A stretch of DNA of 64,000 nucleotides from Falsihalocynthiibacter sp042445055. Its GTDB lineage: Bacteria > Pseudomonadota > Alphaproteobacteria > Rhodobacterales > Rhodobacteraceae. The notes below the pieces were generated by a model that saw only the letters and a program-made list of their open reading frames with translations, had not been told where the DNA came from and made no database searches. Shown here piece after piece: positions 27,027 to 33,899 of the stretch. Every line of letters starts with the position of its first letter. The first letter of the stretch is position 1. Where the stretch lies: positions 2,480,001-2,544,000 of the forward strand of contig NZ_CP170339.1 of NCBI RefSeq assembly GCF_042445055.1. Direction: 5' to 3'. Made by a program: the position numbers and the translations under genes.

Positions 27027-27437
27027 TCAAATCGCCTTCCCATCCTCATCCCGATCCTCGCGGGCCTCGATCACTTTGCTCATGCGCAGCTCCGCAAACA
27101 ATGCCAGCACATCGTTAATTATTCGTTGATAGCCCGCCCCATACGCGCGGTAGTACTTCAGCACGGGCTCCTCCAATAAAAGCGTCACCCGCGCATTGCG
27201 AGGCGTGAACCCGAAGGCCTCCGAAATCTCCTCCCACTCCTCGGGGATAAACTCGGCCCTAAGCTCTGCGGCCCGCACCTCCGTGTTTATCCGCGCGAGC
27301 GTATTTTTGGCCATTCGCAGGTGGCGATGCTGCTCCTTGGTCACCCGCCGATCAGAGGCTGGAGCGATTTTATGGCGGGTCATTTGATTGTGTTGGGTTG
27401 GCATCGCGGCCTCCTGAGAATGTGAACGCGCCTTCAA
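27027..27437 (-). CDS. BrnA-type antitoxin family protein, without visible BrnT partner
   Basis: A 136-residue basic-then-acidic protein whose C-terminal part matches the BrnA pattern: ARVTLLLEEPVLKYYRAYGAGYQRIINDVLALFAEL, a ribbon-helix-helix DNA-binding fold. BrnA normally represses its own operon and neutralises the RNase-like toxin BrnT encoded just upstream. Here about 246 bp upstream, to nasT, hold no BrnT-like sequence, and downstream is the AbiC-like gene. It may be an orphan antitoxin, a free transcription regulator, or the remains of a broken pair. The start at 27437 is uncertain: an ATG 11 codons later (MPTQHNQMTRHK) has GGAGGCC upstream and is at least as likely. Confidence 0.72.
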   Translation of the reverse strand: MKARSHSQEAAMPTQHNQMTRHKIAPASDRRVTKEQHRHLRMAKNTLARINTEVRAAELRAEFIPEEWEEISEAFGFTPRNARVTLLLEEPVLKYYRAYGAGYQRIINDVLALFAELRMSKVIEAREDRDEDGKAI

Positions 27438-27683
27438 TCATTCCCGATATCCGTTAACTTTTCCCGACTCCGCCGCACGCATATTTCACGCATACGCAAA
27501 ACATATGAAAATCATATGCCAATCACATTGCCCATTTCGCCGCCTCGCGCACCGTTAATAGTGCGCCCAAGAAATAGGCAACGCCGCCCGCAATCGCCGC
27601 TTTTCGCGCCATCCGTGTGCGGAGGATTTCTTCAAACCGCTTCGGCTCTGTCCGATCAAATCGCTTGGCCCTAGACGGTAAAA

Positions 27684-28268
27684 ATGGCCGACAAACTCCG
27701 CATCACCGTCCTAGAGCCTGACCCAGAACGTGCCCGCATGATCGTAGATGGTCTTTGTGACGCTGATGATTATGCCATCACTGTTTTGGGGGACGAAACG
27801 GCGCTTAATCAGCGTCTAAAGGAGTTAAATCCGGATGTGGTTCTCGTCGATATCGCCAACCCAAGCCGCGATACGCTCGAGAGCCTCTCGGTCGCTTCTG
27901 GCGCAAATTCACGGCCCGTGGCGATGTTCGTTGATCGCTCTGATCCAGAGATGACCAAGGCCGCAATTGACGCAGGGCTTTCGGCTTATGTTGTTGATGG
28001 GCTTACGAAAAACAGGATTAAGCCCGTGATTGATGCGGCGATTGCACGCTTTCATATGGTGTCGCAAATCCGCAATGAACGCGACGCCGCCAAGGCCGCC
28101 CTCGCCGACCGCAAAACCATTGATCGCGCCAAAGGGTTATTGATTGCCGCCAAGGGGATTTCCGAAGACGAAGCCTATTCCCTTCTGCGCACCACTGCAA
28201 TGAACCAAGGTCGCAAAACGGCCGATGTCGCCAACGCATTAATCATGGCAAGCGAGATGCTCAAATGA
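27684..28268 (+). CDS. nasT: Nitrate-responsive antiterminator NasT (ANTAR domain)
   Basis: RNA-binding antiterminator of assimilatory nitrate genes. The N-terminal half is a pseudo-receiver domain (ITVLEPDPERARMIVDGL, DVVLVDIANPS), and a coiled linker leads to a C-terminal ANTAR domain, RKTIDRAKGLLIAAKGISEDEAY followed by LRTTAMNQGRKTADVANALI. 194 residues. It overlaps nasS by ATGA, the normal pair order. In Paracoccus and Azotobacter NasS sequesters NasT without nitrate; the free protein binds paired hairpins in the target leader. Such a leader is present at 29492-29640. Confidence 0.92.
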   Translation: MADKLRITVLEPDPERARMIVDGLCDADDYAITVLGDETALNQRLKELNPDVVLVDIANPSRDTLESLSVASGANSRPVAMFVDRSDPEMTKAAIDAGLSAYVVDGLTKNRIKPVIDAAIARFHMVSQIRNERDAAKAALADRKTIDRAKGLLIAAKGISEDEAYSLLRTTAMNQGRKTADVANALIMASEMLK

Positions 28269-29428
28269 CGCCCCTTAGCCTTGGATTTGTCCCGCTTGTG
28301 GACTCCGCCCCCCTTATTATCGCGCATGAATTGGGCTTTGCCGAAGCCAATTCGATTTCGCTTAATCTAGTGAAACATCCAAGCTGGTCTGCCCTGCGCG
28401 ATATGCTGGCGCTTGGGCATTTAGATGCGGCGCAGATGCTCTCTCCTGCGCCGATTGCCAGTTCTCTGAACCTTGGGAATTTGCCTTTAAAAATTGACGT
28501 TCTGATGGTCCTTTCGGTCAATGGGAACAACATCGGCGTCGCCCCCAGGATTGCCGCAAAGATGCGTGCGAGCGGTTGGAACGGAGACTTCCAGACACCA
28601 CGCGAAACCGGACAGCACCTCATTAAAGTAGCGGGCGAGAACCTGCGCGTCGGGGTGCCATTCCCCTTCGCGATGCATATGGAGCTTCTTCATCATTGGC
28701 TGAGCGCGCTCGGACTGCATCCGCAGGGACTGGATATCAAGATCGTCCCCCCTCCGCGGATGCCCGATGCGATTGAGAGCGGCGAGATCGACGCGTTCTG
28801 CGTGGGCGAACCATGGGGATCACTCGGGGTTGAGAAGCAAGTTGCGGAGCTTATCCTGCCCTGCTCCGCGATTTGGAGCTTTGCGCCCGAGAAAGTGCTA
28901 GCCGCCCCTTACGACTGGATTGAGGAAAACCCACAAAAGGCCCGCAATCTCACTCGCGCGACCTATCAAGCGGCACGTTGGCTGGACGATCCATCCAACC
29001 GGATGATGGCCGCCACCTTGCTCGCGCGTCCTGATTATCTGAACCTTCCCGAACATATCATCGACCGCGCTCTCTCGCGCCGGATTGTTCCCGCGACCCA
29101 TGCGAACCCGATTGATGTACCCAATTTCCAGAAGTTCCACGGAGCAGCCGCAAACTTCCCGTGGCGTAGTCAGGCGGCCTGGATCGCGCGGCGCCTTGCT
29201 ATACGCCATAACATCGATCAAGCCCACGCGCTTGAGGTCGCTCGCGCGTGTTTCCGCACGGACCTCTATCGCCAAAACCTGTCTGGAATCGGGGTGGATA
29301 TGCCCTTTGCTTCAGAAAAACTGGAGGGGTCTTTGAGCCTTCCAACATCGGTTGCCTCCATCCGCGGAGAGATGATTCTGGGGCCAGATGCCTTTTTCGA
29401 TGGCGAAATCTTCGACCTTAGCGCGTAA
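28265..29428 (+). CDS. nasS: Nitrate sensor NasS
   Basis: Cytoplasmic relative of the nitrate-binding protein NrtA that senses nitrate or nitrite and controls NasT. 387 residues, with no signal peptide, in contrast to the NrtA at 29695. Shared fold marks include LGFVPLVDSAPLIIAHELGF, LDAAQMLSPAPIASSLNLG, LRVGVPFPFAMHMELLHHW, and DAFCVGEPWGSLGVEKQV with the GEPW motif of nitrate-binding proteins. Translationally coupled to nasT by ATGA, which suits a 1:1 complex. The intergenic leader of the structural operon follows directly. Confidence 0.92.
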   Translation: MTPLSLGFVPLVDSAPLIIAHELGFAEANSISLNLVKHPSWSALRDMLALGHLDAAQMLSPAPIASSLNLGNLPLKIDVLMVLSVNGNNIGVAPRIAAKMRASGWNGDFQTPRETGQHLIKVAGENLRVGVPFPFAMHMELLHHWLSALGLHPQGLDIKIVPPPRMPDAIESGEIDAFCVGEPWGSLGVEKQVAELILPCSAIWSFAPEKVLAAPYDWIEENPQKARNLTRATYQAARWLDDPSNRMMAATLLARPDYLNLPEHIIDRALSRRIVPATHANPIDVPNFQKFHGAAANFPWRSQAAWIARRLAIRHNIDQAHALEVARACFRTDLYRQNLSGIGVDMPFASEKLEGSLSLPTSVASIRGEMILGPDAFFDGEIFDLSA

Positions 29429-29491
29429 TTCTGCACATTTATTATGCAGTCGCAGAATTAGCCCCAGAAACTCAATCCGATAGGGCCGCAA

Positions 29492-29516
29492 GACTCGCTG
29501 CAATGCGGCAGAGGTC
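29492..29516 (+). promoter_or_regulatory. ANTAR-type hairpin 1 of the nitrate operon leader
   Basis: Stem CTGC / GCAG closed by a hexanucleotide loop AATGCG, with an outer GAC / GTC helix. Loop positions 1 (A) and 4 (G) are the bases recognised by ANTAR proteins. It is the first of two such hairpins 17 bases apart. Confidence 0.72.
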
Positions 29517-29532
29517 CTAAATTCAACTCAAC

Positions 29533-29552
29533 GCTAGGCAACGATGCCCAGC
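29533..29552 (+). promoter_or_regulatory. ANTAR-type hairpin 2 of the nitrate operon leader
   Basis: Stem GCTAGGC / GCCCAGC with one A-C mismatch and hexanucleotide loop AACGAT, again with A at loop position 1 and G at 4. Together with hairpin 1 it forms the two-hairpin motif bound by NasT-like antiterminators. Confidence 0.75.
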
Positions 29553-29583
29553 CAGATACACCCGCAAATCGGGTGATATGAGC

Positions 29584-29640
29584 AAAGCCGCTCGATTCCA
29601 AGGCAGGTCCTCCCCCGCCAGAAGAATCGCGCGGCTTTTT
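29584..29640 (+). terminator. Leader terminator controlled by NasT, upstream of nrtA
   Basis: Long stem AAAGCCGC / GCGGCTTT extended through CGATTC / GAATCG with one mismatch, around a 25-base loop, followed by TTTTT. It lies 54 bases before the nrtA ATG and 31 bases after ANTAR hairpin 2. NasT binding to the hairpins should stop this terminator from forming. Confidence 0.82.
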
Positions 29641-29694
29641 CATTTTCTGCCCCTTTGTCCGAACATCCGGGGCGCAACAGAAGAGGAAAGATAC

Positions 29695-31065
29695 ATGAGA
29701 TACGCAATAAGCATGGCCGTGGCGACGAGCTTTGCATTCGCGGCACCTTCATATGCCGAGATGTTGGATGTTGAAAAAGACGAGCTGACACTGGGCTTTA
29801 TCAAGCTCACTGATATGGCTCCTTTGGCGATCGCATACGAGATGGGATACTTTGAGGACGAGGGCCTCTATGTAACGCTCGAACCGCAAGCGAACTGGAA
29901 GGTTCTGCTGGACCGCGTCATCGACGGCCAACTTGACGGTGCGCATATGCTTGCGGGCCAGCCGATTGCCGCAACAATCGGTTACGGCACAGAGGCGCAT
30001 ATCATTACGCCCTTCTCGATGGACCTGAACGGTAACGGCATTACGGTTTCCAACGAAGTTTGGGAACAAATGCTCCCCCACATCACCAAAGACGATGCAG
30101 GAAAGCCGGTTCACCCAATCTCTGCTGCGGCGCTCAAGCCAGTGGTTGATGATTATGCCAATCAGGGCTTGCCGTTCAATATGGGCATGGTCTTCCCAGT
30201 TTCGACACATAACTATGAGCTTCGCTATTGGTTGGCCGCTGGCGGCATCGAGCCAGGCTACTACACCCCCGAAGACGTATCAGGGCAACTTGCAGCAGAT
30301 GTGCTGCTATCCGTGACGCCTCCTCCTCAAATGCCGGCTACGCTCGAAGCGGGTACGATCCTTGGGTATTGCGTGGGCGAGCCATGGAACCAAGCTGCGG
30401 TGTTTAAAGGCATCGGTGTTCCGGTCGTTACAGACTACGAAATCTGGAAGAACAACCCCGAGAAAGTCTTTGGTATCACTGCTGAATTTGCAGAAGAGAA
30501 CCCGAACACAACGCTTGCTCTGACCAAAGCACTGATCCGCGCGGCGATGTGGCTTGATGCCAACGAAAACGGCAACCGCCCCGAAGCGGTCGAGATCCTG
30601 TCGCGTTCCGAATATGTCGGCGCGGATTACGATGTGATCGCGGCGTCGATGACAGGTACGTTCGAGTATGAAAAAGGCGACGTGCGCGAGGTTCCGGACT
30701 TCAACGTATTCTTCCGCTACTTCGCGACTTATCCTTATTACTCAGACGCTGTTTGGTACCTCACACAGATGCGCCGCTGGGGGCAGATCCCAGAAGGCCA
30801 GTCCGACGAGTGGTATGACGAAACTGCTAAAAACGTATACAAGCCAGAGATTTACCTCGAAGCGGCCAAGCTCCTTGTTGAAGACGGGCTCGCCTCCGAA
30901 GCGGACTTCCCTTGGGATACCGACGGATACCGCGCACCAACACCAGAGACCGATATCATCGACGGCGTTGTTTACGATGGCCGCACACCCAACGCCTACA
31001 TCGACAGCCTGACCATTGGTCTTAAGGGGTCGCAAACCGTACAGGACGATATCGTCACAAACTAA
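29695..31065 (+). CDS. nrtA: Nitrate ABC transporter substrate-binding protein
   Basis: Periplasmic nitrate/nitrite receptor. The signal peptide MRYAISMAVATSFAFAAPSYA is followed by EMLDVEKDELTLGFIKLTDMAPLAIAYEMG. DGAHMLAGQPIAATIGYG, LPFNMGMVFPVSTHNYELRYW and LGYCVGEPWNQAAVF are NrtA-family segments, and GEPW is shared with NasS. The ATG at 29695 is chosen for the GAGGAAAG site and the signal peptide; an in-frame upstream ATG at 29578 lies inside the leader terminator. 456 residues. It is the first structural gene of the operon, and a stable hairpin in the gap to nrtB may keep its mRNA abundant. Confidence 0.92.
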   Translation: MRYAISMAVATSFAFAAPSYAEMLDVEKDELTLGFIKLTDMAPLAIAYEMGYFEDEGLYVTLEPQANWKVLLDRVIDGQLDGAHMLAGQPIAATIGYGTEAHIITPFSMDLNGNGITVSNEVWEQMLPHITKDDAGKPVHPISAAALKPVVDDYANQGLPFNMGMVFPVSTHNYELRYWLAAGGIEPGYYTPEDVSGQLAADVLLSVTPPPQMPATLEAGTILGYCVGEPWNQAAVFKGIGVPVVTDYEIWKNNPEKVFGITAEFAEENPNTTLALTKALIRAAMWLDANENGNRPEAVEILSRSEYVGADYDVIAASMTGTFEYEKGDVREVPDFNVFFRYFATYPYYSDAVWYLTQMRRWGQIPEGQSDEWYDETAKNVYKPEIYLEAAKLLVEDGLASEADFPWDTDGYRAPTPETDIIDGVVYDGRTPNAYIDSLTIGLKGSQTVQDDIVTN

Positions 31066-31072
31066 TCAACTT

Positions 31073-31102
31073 GCCTCGCCTCCCTCACTTCGGGGGCGGG
31101 GC
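31073..31102 (+). repeat. GC-rich hairpin between nrtA and nrtB
   Basis: GCCTCGCCTCCC faces GGGGGCGGGGC with one bulged C and two G-T pairs; the loop is TCACTTC. No T run follows. Its position after a binding-protein gene suggests protection of nrtA mRNA from 3' decay or partial termination. Confidence 0.65.
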
Positions 31103-31140
31103 TTCCTGCATTCACTAGCCGCCAAATTGGAGAAGGTCAG

Positions 31141-32223
31141 ATGACCACAGTCGATCCCGAATTCGCCGCAAACCTTGACAAGGAAGCAAAACGAGCACGC
31201 CTTTTCACTCGCATCAACAAAGCGGATGCATGGTTCAAAGTGCTGGGTCTTGCTTGGATGACCCCTATTCTCAAGGCGCTAGCGGGCGACAACCCGCGCG
31301 CACAGATGAGCCAAATCTGGCTGCTCCTCGGGGTGCCTATCCTTTCGATTTGCCTGTTTCTCGCTGCTTGGGGGGCGCTTGCTCCTAAGGTCGTGACATC
31401 ACTCGGCGCGGTTCCGGGACCTTCGCAAGTATGGGAGCAAGTCGGCGTACTCCATGCCGATCATATTCGTGAGCGCGAGAAAGAAGCTTCATTCTATGAG
31501 CGCCAAGACACGCGCAACGCCAAGCTGATCGCAGACGGTCAAGAAGATAAAGTCAAAGAGCGCGCCTATACTGGCAAGCCGACTTACTATGACCAAATCT
31601 GGACCTCGATCCAAACCGTATTCTTTGGCTTCCTGATCGCTACCGTTGTGGCCGTACCGCTCGGTATTGCTGCGGGTCTCTCCCCCGTTGTGAACGCAGC
31701 GATCAACCCTCTTATCCAGATTTTCAAACCGGTTTCACCGCTCGCATGGCTTCCGATCGTGACGATGGTTGTTTCCGCGGTTTATGCCACAAACGACGGG
31801 CTGTTCACCAAATCCTTCCTGAACTCGGCGATCACCGTAACGCTTTGCTCGCTTTGGCCCACGTTGATAAACACAAGCCTTGGTGTCGCAAGCATCGACA
31901 AAGATCTGATCTCGGTGAGCAAGGTTCTGAAGCTCTCGACCTTCACCAAAATTACGAAACTCGTACTCCCCTCTGCACTTCCGCTCATCTTTACGGGTCT
32001 GCGTCTTTCGCTCGGTGTGGGCTGGATGGTTCTTATCGCGGCGGAAATGCTTGCGCAGAACCCCGGTCTTGGGAAGTTCGTTTGGGATGAGTTCCAGAAT
32101 GGCTCCTCGCAGTCCCTCGCCAAGATCATGGTTGCGGTCTTTACCATCGGTATCATCGGCTTCTTGCTCGATCGCCTGATGTTCACGATCCAATCCCTCT
32201 TTACCTTCTCAGCAAACCGGTGA
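31141..32223 (+). CDS. nrtB: Nitrate ABC transporter permease
   Basis: Membrane channel of the nitrate importer, 360 residues. It is longer than NrtB/SsuC proteins of about 275 because of a cytoplasmic N-terminal part and a charged insert (REREKEASFYERQDTRNAKL) between the first membrane segment and the transport core. The core shows GKPTYYDQIWTSIQTVFFGF, PLGIAAGLSPVVNAAINPLIQIFKPVSPLAWLPI and GLRLSLGVGWMVLIAAEML with the EAA-type loop. An AGAAGG-like site precedes the ATG. The stop overlaps the GTG of the next gene. Confidence 0.9.
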   Translation: MTTVDPEFAANLDKEAKRARLFTRINKADAWFKVLGLAWMTPILKALAGDNPRAQMSQIWLLLGVPILSICLFLAAWGALAPKVVTSLGAVPGPSQVWEQVGVLHADHIREREKEASFYERQDTRNAKLIADGQEDKVKERAYTGKPTYYDQIWTSIQTVFFGFLIATVVAVPLGIAAGLSPVVNAAINPLIQIFKPVSPLAWLPIVTMVVSAVYATNDGLFTKSFLNSAITVTLCSLWPTLINTSLGVASIDKDLISVSKVLKLSTFTKITKLVLPSALPLIFTGLRLSLGVGWMVLIAAEMLAQNPGLGKFVWDEFQNGSSQSLAKIMVAVFTIGIIGFLLDRLMFTIQSLFTFSANR

Positions 32224-32228
32224 TCGAC

Positions 32229-33899
32229 ATGGCAGTTGTAGAATTCAAAGACGTCCACGTTGGATTTGGTACAGGAACTGAACGGGTTGAGGTTTTGCAT
32301 GATATCAACCTTGACGTAAAGGAGGGCGAGTTCCTCGCTATCCTCGGCTTTTCCGGCACCGGCAAGTCCACTTTGATGAACCTCATCGCGGGGCTGAATA
32401 CGCCAGACAAAGGCGAAGTCCTGTTCAAGGGCGCCCCGATTACTGGCCCAGGCCCAGAGCGCGGTTTGGTATTCCAAAGCTATTCCCTCATGCCTTGGCT
32501 GACAGTTGCGGGGAATGTGGCTCTCGCGGTTGATGCTGTGTTCAAGGACAATTCCAAGGACGAGCGCGCCGAGATTGTGAACAAATACATCGCAATGGTC
32601 GGCCTCTCCCACGCCAAGGATCGCCGCCCCGCCGAGCTTTCGGGTGGTATGCGCCAGCGCGTTTCGGTTGCGCGGGCATTGGCGATGAACCCAGAGGTTT
32701 TGTTGCTGGACGAGCCGCTTTCTGCGCTCGATGCCCTTACGCGCGCTAATCTCGCGGATGAGATCCTTGATATCTGGAGCGCGGATCGCAAAACGGTTGT
32801 TCTCATTACGAACGATGTGGATGAAGCCATCATCATGGCAGACCGCATTATCGCGCTAAATCCTGATGGAACGCTCTCGGAACCGTTCGTTGTAAACATC
32901 CCGCGCCCGCGTGATCGCATCGAGATGAACGACAGCTCAGCGTTCAAGACACTCCGCGGCGAGATCACCCAGTACCTCATGGACGTTGGAATTTCGAGCC
33001 GCGTCGAAGAGAGCCGCAAACTCCCCGATGTCACCCCAATCCACGGTGTTCCCGCAGCGGTCGCCAAGGCCCAAGAAGGGCTCATCGACGAGCGGTTCCT
33101 TGATTTCTCGCAGCTTCACAAGGTCTATCCAACACCCAAAGGCCCGCTAACGGTTGTTGAGGATTTCAACCTCAAGGTGGATCGGGGCGAGTTCATTTCG
33201 CTGATTGGTCACTCTGGATGCGGCAAATCCACGGTCCTAACAATGGCGGCGGGGCTAAATGATATTTCCAAGGGCGGTATCCGTCTTGATGGTCGCCACG
33301 TTCAGGGCGCCGATCCAGAGCGCGCCGTTGTGTTCCAATCCCCCAACTTGTTTCCGTGGCTGACCGCCAAGGAGAATGTTTCGATTGGTGTGGACAAGGT
33401 CTATCCCAAGGCGTCCATGGCCGAGCGTCAGGACGTTGTTGAATATTATCTTGAGCGTGTCGGCCTCGCGGACTCGATGGATAAGATGGCTGACTCCATG
33501 TCCAACGGTATGAAACAACGCGTCGGTATTGCGCGCGCCTTCGCGCTCTCGCCCAAGCTTCTCTTGTTGGATGAGCCCTTCGGAATGCTCGACAGCCTTA
33601 CCCGCTGGGAGCTGCAAGAGGTTCTCATGGAAGTCTGGTCCCGCACCAAGGTAACCGCCATTTGCGTTACCCACGATGTGGACGAGGCCATTTTGCTTGC
33701 GGATCGTGTGGTGATGATGACCAACGGCCCCCAAGCAACCATCGGCAAGATCGTAGACGTCGACCTACCCCGTCCGCGCACGCGCAAGGCGCTCTTGGCG
33801 CATGCTGATTACTATAAGTACCGCGCCGAAGTTCTGGATTTCCTCGAGGAATACGAACACGGCAAAGACCCCAAGAAACAGAAAGAGGAGGCAGCCTAA
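32229..33899 (+). CDS. Nitrate ABC transporter, two ATP-binding domains in one chain
   Basis: ATPase of the nitrate importer. Two full NBDs stand in tandem in about 556 residues: Walker A GFSGTGKSTL and GHSGCGKSTV, signatures LSGGMRQRVSVAR and MSNGMKQRVGIAR, Walker B VLLLDEPLSALDALTR and LLLLDEPFGMLDSLTR. Cyanobacterial systems use separate NrtC (ATPase plus binding-protein-like domain) and NrtD; here a fused pair with no such C-terminal domain replaces both. The second signature is SNGMKQ instead of SGGMKQ. The start is ATG 32229 or the GTG 32220 that overlaps the nrtB stop. It ends TAATG with nirB. Confidence 0.9.
   Translation: MAVVEFKDVHVGFGTGTERVEVLHDINLDVKEGEFLAILGFSGTGKSTLMNLIAGLNTPDKGEVLFKGAPITGPGPERGLVFQSYSLMPWLTVAGNVALAVDAVFKDNSKDERAEIVNKYIAMVGLSHAKDRRPAELSGGMRQRVSVARALAMNPEVLLLDEPLSALDALTRANLADEILDIWSADRKTVVLITNDVDEAIIMADRIIALNPDGTLSEPFVVNIPRPRDRIEMNDSSAFKTLRGEITQYLMDVGISSRVEESRKLPDVTPIHGVPAAVAKAQEGLIDERFLDFSQLHKVYPTPKGPLTVVEDFNLKVDRGEFISLIGHSGCGKSTVLTMAAGLNDISKGGIRLDGRHVQGADPERAVVFQSPNLFPWLTAKENVSIGVDKVYPKASMAERQDVVEYYLERVGLADSMDKMADSMSNGMKQRVGIARAFALSPKLLLLDEPFGMLDSLTRWELQEVLMEVWSRTKVTAICVTHDVDEAILLADRVVMMTNGPQATIGKIVDVDLPRPRTRKALLAHADYYKYRAEVLDFLEEYEHGKDPKKQKEEAA

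Noticed and set aside
27523..27612. 29-codon minus-strand frame (MARKAAIAGGVAYFLGALLT...) between brnA-like gene and nasT
   Set aside because: Hydrophobic but very short, no ribosome-binding site, and it overlaps the probable nasT promoter region. Too weak to call.
29429..29460. Sigma-54 promoter before the nitrate leader (CTGCACATTTATTATGCA)
   Set aside because: The GG and GC elements are two bases too far apart, and the -24 element lacks GG; only a loose resemblance.
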